From contig CM022667.1 of the NCBI GenBank assembly GCA_012295275.1, positions 10,772,538 through 10,785,037 of the forward strand: a stretch of DNA of 12,500 bases. Reading direction: 5' to 3'. Of this stretch, positions 7,228-12,500 are shown one piece after another. This stretch comes from Chrysomallon squamiferum (taxonomy: Eukaryota; Mollusca; Gastropoda; Neomphalida; Peltospiridae). Position 1 is the stretch's first letter, and every line of letters begins with the position of its first letter. The notes beneath the pieces are model-generated. The model was not told where the DNA came from and did not search any database. It saw only the letters and a list, made by a program, of their open reading frames with translations. Position numbers and translations under genes: made by a program.

Positions 7228-7353
7228 GGGAAAAACAATTTCTGGTTGTGGGGTGAAATCTTTTATGCTAAATAAAACGAATCGATACATTTTTATACCT
7301 TATGTGTTTACGAGAGCGAGAGAGAGTCCTGGAATTTTCATTCCGAGTTTTGT

Positions 7354-7428
7354 ATATATGTGTGTATCTGTATGTGTGTGTGTGTGTGTGTCTGTCTGTG
7401 TGTGTGTGACTTTGTGTGTGTGTGTTTA
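7354..7428. repeat. GT microsatellite, imperfect
   Basis: GT units with TATG, CTGT and ACTT interruptions. Opposite in sense to the CA tract that ends about 130 bases upstream. Confidence 0.95.
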
Positions 7429-7485
7429 TTTTCTTTATGTTTGTCTGTAGGTATGCATTTGAGTATGTATAAATGTGTTTTTGTT

Positions 7486-7703
7486 GTTATTATTATTAAT
7501 ATTATTACTATTATTATTATTATTATTATTATTATTGTTGTTGTTATTGTTATTGTTATTATTATTATTAATATTAGTGGTGATAATAATAATTCTAGTA
7601 GTAGTAGTGGAAGTAGTAGTAGTAGCACTAATAATAGTATAACTAGTATTATTGTTACAATTTATCATCATCTTCTACTTCTTTTTCAATTTCTCCTTTT
7701 TCA

Positions 7704-7770
<67 letters not shown>
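7486..7770. repeat. ATT, GTT and AGT trinucleotide cluster with a pure ATT run
   Basis: ATT units (7486-7536), GTT/ATT mixture (7537-7570), AGT units (7594-7625), then 22 pure ATT units at 7704-7770. The 142-residue plus-strand frame across this region is a microsatellite translation, not a gene. Confidence 0.97.
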
Positions 7771-7772
<2 letters not shown>

Positions 7773-7799
7773 TCTATATTTTTTTTAATATTTATTTTT

Positions 7800-8035
7800 T
7801 CGGTTCTTTGAGACTTATTAAACTGACTTTCTGTCTGCAGTCGACAACAAAGGAATTAAGATTCAGTTACTAAATGCTGTAAAACAGAGAATCTGTAATT
7901 TCTCTGAAAGAGACGTCTCATAGGTATTTGTCTATTTCTAAATGTAAATATTAATGTTCTGAAATTTAATTTTTTTGTACGATCAGTATTAAAACAAGAC
8001 ATTCTTGAAAAGTGGTTTGAGAGAACGAAACCGTT
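7800..8035. other. Unique segment with exon-like features
   Basis: About 235 bases of complex sequence between ATT and TTTA repeats. It contains a perfect 10-bp palindrome GAGACGTCTC at 7910-7919 and the exon-like segment described next, with an ATTAAA poly(A)-signal variant at 7988-7993. Confidence 0.35.
7841..7923 (+). other. Candidate terminal exon, 26 codons plus stop
   Basis: A good acceptor (CTGACTTTCTGTCTGCAG ending 7840) is followed, after two bases, by an open frame from 7843 to TAG 7921-7923. It encodes DNKGIKIQLLN then AVKQRICNFSERDVS, which reads like ordinary protein rather than repeat translation. ATTAAA follows 65 bases after the stop. No upstream donor or exon is seen and no family is recognised. 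Roughly one in ten such frames would stay open by chance in DNA this AT-rich. Confidence 0.15.
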
Positions 8036-8073
8036 ATGTTTTTAAAATGTGTGTATGATGAAGATCATTTTCA

Positions 8074-8110
8074 AAATTTATTTATTTATTTGTTTATTTA
8101 TTTATTTATA
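8074..8110. repeat. TTTA tetranucleotide repeat
   Basis: About eight TTTA units with one TTTG variant. Confidence 0.95.
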
Positions 8111-8130
8111 ATTTTTAAGCTCTTTTTCTT

Positions 8131-8303
8131 TTATTTGTTCTGTTCAATTTGTAATTTTTTTCATTTTCTCTTAAGAATGATTTTGTATATTAAGATACAT
8201 ATATTTTTTTATTATTTGTTCTGTTCATTTTATTTATAAATTTAATTTTCTCTTATTATTTTTAAAAATGATTTTGTATGTTAATATTTTTTTTTTATTA
8301 TTT
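8131..8303 (+). repeat. Tandem duplication, unit about 81-91 bp
   Basis: Copy 1 (8131-8211) and copy 2 (8212 to about 8303) both start TTATTTGTTCTGTTCA and later share ATTTTCTCTTA and AATGATTTTGTAT before a T run. Unit starts are 81 bp apart. A third, much diverged unit may follow to about 8387, sharing TTATTT, TATAAATT, TTCTCT and a closing T run. The unit is not a microsatellite. Confidence 0.75.
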
Positions 8304-8367
8304 CCGATGTATCTATAAATTAATATATTCTCTATTTCACTAAATTTAAATATTTTAAGAATCTATA

Positions 8368-8387
8368 TTTTTTTTTTTTTTTTTTTT
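8368..8387. repeat. Poly(T), 20 nt
   Basis: Uninterrupted T run at the end of the possible third unit of the tandem duplication. Confidence 0.9.
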
Positions 8388-8465
8388 ATTTAATTAATAA
8401 TAATAAAAATATTAATATTCACTTGTTTGTTTATGATTTATTTTAGTTTGGAATTTGTTATAGAA

Positions 8466-8507
<42 letters not shown>

Positions 8508-8546
8508 GTAGTAGTAGTTGTTGTTGTTGTGGTGATGATGAACATC
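8466..8546. repeat. Compound ATT, GTA, GTT, GAT trinucleotide repeat
   Basis: ATT units (8468-8507) give way to GTAGTAGTA, GTT units, then GTGATGATG. The gradual one-base shifts suggest microsatellite drift by point change and slippage. Confidence 0.95.
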
Positions 8547-8549
8547 ATT

Positions 8550-8940
8550 ATCTCAATTTTAACAACCAATTAGCATAATTATATTCCGGAAGTAGCCGAC
8601 ACTTTCCGAAAATATACGACTCTTATTTCGTAATCGTCGAATGAATGGAAATTACCCATTCGTTTATGTGTTTTCAGTAAATAAATAACGATTTCATTCA
8701 TTTTTTTGTTGTCGTCTCTCCGAGGATACCCACGACCGCCGAGGATTTTGCCGAGCGTTGGGTGCAACATTAAAAATGCAGAGGAAAATACCCAATAGCC
8801 CGAATCGATCGTTCGTGAATCTCCGTTATTAGCGACGAAGACTTTGATGTTATCGGAATATCTCGAGGGCTTAAAGTCAAATATTGCTTGGGTTATTAAT
8901 TTGCGAATATTTAATTATTAATCGTTTTAATCACCCCCAA
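8550..8940. promoter_or_regulatory. Unique CpG-containing island, candidate regulatory element
   Basis: About 390 bases, CpG-rich relative to the window. It holds an ETS-type CCGGAAGT at 8586-8593, which forms an imperfect inverted pair with ACTTTCCG about 10 bases on, CCGAGG near 8720 and again near 8739, and a CGATCGATCG-like stretch (ATCGATCGTTCG) near 8804. It also has a POU/homeodomain-like ATTAGCATAATTA near 8570. Overlaps a 63-codon minus-strand frame. Regulatory role is inferred. Confidence 0.3.
8579..8770 (-). other. 63-codon ATG-initiated open frame, unrecognised
   Basis: This is the longest frame in the window with a true ATG start and a composition not driven by simple repeat. 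It begins MLHPTLGKILGG, passes a charged middle with RRDDNKK, and ends VYFRKVSATSGI before TAA. It is rich in Lys, Arg, Tyr and Asp, with no signal peptide or membrane segment. The initiation context is poor (T at -3). No homologous family comes to mind. CpG-richness reduces stop codons here, so an open frame is expected more often; I regard coding as possible but unlikely. Confidence 0.15.
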
Positions 8941-8944
8941 AAAA

Positions 8945-9016
8945 CTTTCTCAAGAAGAAGAAGAAGAAGAAGAAGGAATAGTTTCTGGGTTATCGGATTA
9001 GCGGTGGAGTGAGTGG
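8945..9016. repeat. AAG trinucleotide repeat and G/T-rich leader to copy B
   Basis: AAG units at about 8952-8975, then a unique stretch with GTGAGTG and GTGGAGT words leading into the composite repeat. Copy A is likewise preceded by AGA/GTA trinucleotides. Confidence 0.7.
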
Positions 9017-9459
<443 letters not shown>

Positions 9460-9464
9460 GAGTA

Positions 9465-9840
9465 TAAACGTTTAAAGTTCATATCTTTCGTGATGATCTT
9501 TTGATTATCATTAACTTGGAGAAAAATAAAATAGAGTAGGTGAGAGACTTATTAATAGTAATAGGCAGCGAGAGAAAATCAAGTTAAATATTTAGAGAGG
9601 GTGTGAGAAAGAAGGTAAGACGGACAGACATGGGTGGCTTGAAAAAATACACATGCACGAACACAGGCGCATAAACAACATTTTAATTATTACTAACTTA
9701 AATCATTACTTGAGAAAGAAAGAGAGAGACTTAGAATCGGAGAAAGAGATTATAGACAATTAGACAAAGACAAAGAGAAAAGAAAATAATACGGCTGAGA
9801 ATAATTTATATTATGTGTTTAGTTTGATGATGATGAAAAT
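9465..9840. other. A/G-rich intermediate sequence, no gene
   Basis: GAGA-like and AAGAGA words scattered through otherwise mixed sequence, including ACACATGCACGAACACAGG. This may be decayed microsatellite or a tail of copy B. No open frame or RNA gene is supported. Confidence 0.6.
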
Positions 9841-9850
9841 AATAAATTAA

Positions 9851-9872
9851 ATAATAATAATAATAATAATAA

Positions 9873-9914
<42 letters not shown>

Positions 9915-9957
9915 TAATAAAAATAATTTAATGAACAAAAAAAAAAAAAAAAAAAAA
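9851..9957. repeat. AAT trinucleotide repeat and 21-nt poly(A)
   Basis: AAT units with slips at 9851-9925, then a run of 21 A at 9937-9957. Confidence 0.95.
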
Positions 9958-10151
9958 GGAAGGAAAAGAAACAAAGAAGGTCAGAAGAAAGACAAACAAA
10001 TACAAATTCATTTTCAAAACTGTAATTAAATCACAAATCATGTTCGAAACAAATTCTCCCTCAGGACAATTTCTTTCTTTCTTTCTTTAATTTTATTATT
10101 TTCTCAATCTCTCTCCCCCTGTTTCATTTCTATTCCAGAACACACAAAACA

Positions 10152-10187
10152 CCCCCACCAACACCCCCGCCCCACCCTCCCCCGCCC
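10152..10187 (-). other. Strong G-quadruplex motif (minus), i-motif (plus)
   Basis: Six C runs on the plus strand: 10152-10156, 10164-10168, 10170-10173, 10175-10177, 10179-10183 and 10185-10187. The last five are separated by single bases (G, A, T, G). The minus strand thus carries five consecutive G runs of three or more with one-base loops, a highly stable quadruplex class. It lies about 160 bases left of the CpG-rich island. Confidence 0.7.
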
Positions 10188-10344
10188 GTACCGAAAATCC
10201 ATCCATCCACAATCTGGCGAGAGATCCCCCATTTATATTTCTGTGTAATTTATGATTTTCTCTCTCTTTGTCCGCTGCTAAATCTAATCTCTTTTCATAA
10301 TGTTATAGATATACATAAATAAGAATCGGTTGTTCTTTCGTATC

Positions 10345-10510
10345 ACTGCATCGTTACAAAACGCGGCCAGCGTCATTCCGACGTCAGCAATCAATTCCAT
10401 CCACTCACGTCCCTTGTTACATGGCCGGCGGCGCGTGCGTTCAGACGGCTGCCGAAAGAGGTCGCTCGTGCCTGCACGCGATCAGTCATTTGGGGCGAAA
10501 CTGATCCAAA
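10345..10510. promoter_or_regulatory. Small CpG island, candidate promoter or first exon
   Basis: About 20 CpGs in about 165 bases, the densest in the window, including a GGCCGGCGGCGCGTGCG stretch. Holds CCGACGTCAGC (half-conserved CRE) near 10379. On the minus strand an ATG in good context (AAATGA, A at -3) at 10489 opens 32 codons to 10391 and a consensus donor GTGAGT falls at 10408-10403 after 27 codons. On the plus strand an ATGGCC at 10421 opens 27 codons to 10504. A 63-codon plus-strand frame over 10330-10521 lacks an ATG. Several open frames at once are expected in GC-rich DNA, so direction is unresolved. Confidence 0.3.
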
Positions 10511-10578
10511 ATGAAATATGAATTTCCTTTATGCGGAATGGAGTTGATTTGAATGTCACAGAATACAGAAGGGTTCTT

Positions 10579-10636
10579 GCCCCGCTAATTGGGGCCAGAT
10601 CACCACTTGACTTGCTTTAGATTAGTGATAAAGCAA
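10579..10636. repeat. Two adjacent short inverted repeats
   Basis: GCCCC (10579-10583) and GGGGC (10591-10595) with a 7-nt loop, then TTGCTTTA (10612-10619) and TAAAGCAA (10629-10636), a perfect 8-bp stem with a 9-nt loop. Neither matches the histone stem-loop or a tRNA arm. Confidence 0.55.
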
Positions 10637-10663
10637 AAATAATCCAAGATGATCAGTCAGCCA

Positions 10664-10813
10664 TTTTTTTTTTTTTTTTTTCTCTCAAGGCGGAGTCCCA
10701 AAGACGGAATCTTTTTTTTTTTTTTTTCTTTTTCTTTTGTTGTTCCTTTACCAGTTTCGTTGACATTTTTTTTTTTTTCTCTTTTTAAATTTTATTTATT
10801 TATTTATTTATAT

Positions 10814-10863
<50 letters not shown>
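10664..10863. repeat. Poly(T) runs, TTTA and ATT repeats
   Basis: Poly(T) at 10664-10681 (18 nt), 10712-10727 (16) and 10766-10778 (13), TTTA units at about 10790-10811 and ATT units at about 10818-10863. The 71-residue frame over 10649-10864 is Phe/Tyr repeat translation. Confidence 0.95.
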
Positions 10864-10865
<2 letters not shown>

Positions 10866-11375
10866 ATCATCATTATTATTATTAATGTTGGTGATAATAT
10901 TATTATTATTATACGTCAGTTATCAAATTTATTGATTTAATTTATATTATCTTACGTAATCTGATGTCTATTCCATTCTTTATTTATTTATTTATTTTTT
11001 TATTTTTTTAAATTATTTATTTTTTGCATGGGCGGTGTCATGAATCCTGAATATTTTTTATTCATTAAATATTTTATCACAAAACATTTTCGTTTTTTCC
11101 TTTCTCTAACACGAAGTTCTTTCTCTGTAGTTTTATTATTATAACTTCATTGTATTCTTCTTCTTCTTCTTATTGTTCTTACTGTTGTTGTTGTTGTAGT
11201 TATCTTTTCTTTTTCAATTAGCAAACTTTTATTTCTTATTATAGGTATTATAAAATTATAAAGTGACAGTCTTTTTTTTTTTTTTTTTTTTTTTCTATTT
11301 CTTTTTGTTCTCTTTCTGTTTTGTTTTAATGACATAATCCACATCATCAGCTTTTTATTATTATTATTTATCACT
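10864..11375. other. T-rich mixed sequence, no gene
   Basis: ATT and GAT remnants to 10910, TTTA units at about 10979-10996, CTT units near 11155-11170, GTT units near 11181-11198, and poly(T) of 23 at 11272-11294. The 75-residue minus-strand frame at 11147-11374 is a Lys/Thr translation of these tracts. A short CpG-bearing patch at 11025-11045 shows nothing specific. Confidence 0.75.
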
Positions 11376-11382
11376 TTTGTAA

Positions 11383-11662
11383 AGTTCTTCTTTTTCCCTT
11401 TTATTTATTTTTATTATTCTGTGCAGGCTGCAAATCGATAAAAATATTGTTTTATATCCTTATCAGCCTCTGCGTGCCATTTTGATTCTATCTTCTTTTT
11501 TTGGTTCTTTTTTTTTGTGTGTCTATGTTTTATTAATTGCAATATTACAACTTGATACGGCAAACGAAACAGCTTAGCCGATATTAAAACTGGAGTTAAA
11601 TAAACAACGCTGTAATAAAGCATACTTTTTCTCTCATATTTTATTAATATTAATTGAATAAA
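11383..11662 (+). other. Candidate terminal exon with poly(A) signals
   Basis: A reasonable acceptor (TTATTATTCTGTGCAG ending 11426) opens onto a frame read from CTG at 11428 to TAG 11575-11577 (49 codons; 64 codons open from 11383). The peptide starts LQIDKNIVLYPYQPLR, has a hydrophobic core that could be a membrane segment, and ends LQLDTANETA. Canonical AATAAA follows at 11599-11604, 11614-11619 and 11657-11662, with a GTT/T-rich stretch at about 11715-11738. T-rich DNA favours hydrophobic open frames, so chance is a serious alternative. A minus-strand frame overlaps it and also lacks support. Confidence 0.18.
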
Positions 11663-11739
11663 GACACACAAAATTAGATATGTATCGATTTTATGTTTAA
11701 CTTTATCATTACTGGGTTGTTGTTGTTGTTTTTTTTAGC

Positions 11740-12000
11740 TTAATAATAATAACAATACGAAAAGCAATAAATAAATTAAGATGAGTATTAAGTGACAAAA
11801 TAAAAATATGAATGCAACAATAACAAATATGTACCGGCTTTTGTGGAGCGTGCAGACGTAAATACAGTCATACGGACATACGGAGAACAAAAATACAGAT
11901 ATTGAAATTAAAAGAAAATATTAAAAATTATCATGATAAATACATTTTAAAAACTTATATGAAAATGTAATAAAATGTAATCAGTTAAAAAAACAATAAA
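11740..12000. other. AT-rich sequence, no gene
   Basis: AAT and ATAA words, a CpG-bearing patch at about 11832-11887 with CATACGGACATACGGAG (a short direct repeat of CATACGGA), and no open frame of interest. Confidence 0.65.
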
Positions 12001-12007
12001 AGAATAG

Positions 12008-12215
12008 AAACACACACACACACACAATAATAGATGTACATCATATGTATTATTAACATGTTTACATGTACTACAAACGCACACAAATACGTATATACAT
12101 ACATCGACACATACACACGTATACACACACAAAACATACATATACACACACGTACATACATACATATATACATACATACATACATGCACACACACATAAA
12201 ATAAAACACACACAA
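12008..12215. repeat. CA and CATA/TACA microsatellite cluster
   Basis: CA at about 12009-12026, then interrupted ACAC, CATACATA and TATACACA units to about 12215. Frames on both strands are Tyr/His/Thr or Cys/Val/Met repeats. Confidence 0.95.
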
Positions 12216-12281
12216 AATAACAATCCATTCTTTTTATCAAATTACTATAAAACTATCGGATCTGGTACAAAAGCAACAGTT

Positions 12282-12352
12282 TTATTATTTATTTATTTAT
12301 TTATTTGTTTGATGTTGTTGTTGTTGTTGTTGTTATTATTATTATTATTATT
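12282..12352. repeat. TTTA, GTT, ATT compound repeat
   Basis: TTTA units (12282-12307), GTT units (about 12313-12333), ATT units (12334-12352) in direct succession, the same class order as elsewhere in the window. Confidence 0.95.
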
Positions 12353-12500
12353 TTCTTCTCTTTTTTTCTTCAAGATACTCGTATTCCAGGTAAACCTAAT
12401 TAGATCAGAATAAACTACATTTTAATAATAAATATTGACGTAAAAAATTAGATCATTTTCCCTGTGATAGCGTGCATGACGTTCTATCTGACCGATATAA
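12353..12500. other. Unique AT-rich end of window, nothing identified
   Basis: Includes ATTCCAGGTAAAC near 12382, which reads as both an acceptor and a donor, and an AATAAA near 12409. Neither is tied to an open frame. Confidence 0.5.

Noticed and set aside
7360-7788. 142-codon plus-strand open frame, longest but one in the window
   Set aside because: Translation is Cys-Val, poly-Ile, poly-Ser and poly-Ile/Tyr from GT and ATT microsatellites, with no gene-like composition.
10041-10065. TTCGAAAC as a possible tRNA or SINE B box
   Set aside because: No matching A box at a suitable distance and no cloverleaf. No tRNA-derived SINE head found elsewhere by eye.
11414-11671. 85-codon minus-strand frame
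   Set aside because: Begins at TTG, not ATG. From the first ATG it is 69 codons including a Lys-rich run from a T-rich tract, with no recognised family.

Overview
This window looks like intergenic or intronic DNA from a large, microsatellite-rich animal genome. The best fit is a mollusc, most likely a cephalopod of the octopus type. That rests on the overall AT-richness, very dense simple repeats of many classes (ATT, TTTA, GTT, CA/GT, GA, TA, GAA/CTT, CATA, GAT) running into each other, CpGs that are still common in the unique parts, and the absence of any compact gene. The organism is inferred from repeat style only; no diagnostic gene or named transposon was recognised. No convincing complete protein-coding gene, tRNA or rRNA was seen. 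Most long open frames are translated microsatellites or homopolymers.

Layout. 1-800 is a T-rich half, including a three-unit minisatellite, facing an A-rich half across a perfect 13-bp inverted repeat at 466-495. 880-1049 is a compound microsatellite. 1055-1510 is unique CpG-containing sequence with four adjacent palindromic transcription-factor-type sites. 1620-2190 is purine/A-rich and 2195-2500 unique. 2729-2900 is a very long GA tract. 3090-3350 is unique with a small open frame. 3361-3692 is a trinucleotide cluster leading into copy A of a dispersed composite repeat. 3700-4600 is A-rich. 4605-5060 is the strongest regulatory candidate: ETS-, E2F-, CCAAT-, CTCF- and YY1-type motifs ending in a consensus splice donor. 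5098-5360 is microsatellite and 5360-6330 plain unique sequence. 6340-6610 is a pyrimidine tract with a quadruplex motif on the minus strand. 6620-7075 is unique. 7079-7428 is a CA tract facing a GT tract. 7488-7770 is ATT-rich. 7800-8040 is unique with a possible exon-like segment. 8131-8303 is a tandem duplication. 8550-8940 is CpG-containing unique sequence. 8945-9465 is purine-rich and holds copy B of the composite repeat. 10151-10187 is a very strong quadruplex motif on the minus strand, followed by a small CpG-rich island at 10345-10510. 10664-11340 is T-rich with ATT and TTTA repeats. 11383-11662 could be read as a terminal exon with poly(A) signals. The remainder is CATA, TTTA, GTT and ATT microsatellite.

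No operon-like or pathway-level relationship between genes can be described. The useful content is (1) islands of complex, CpG-bearing sequence that may be cis-regulatory or promoter DNA, (2) a dispersed repeat family with embedded microsatellites present twice in the same orientation, and (3) several sequences able to form non-B DNA (quadruplex, hairpin, triplex). Exon-like segments are listed at low confidence because AT-rich DNA produces such patterns by chance.
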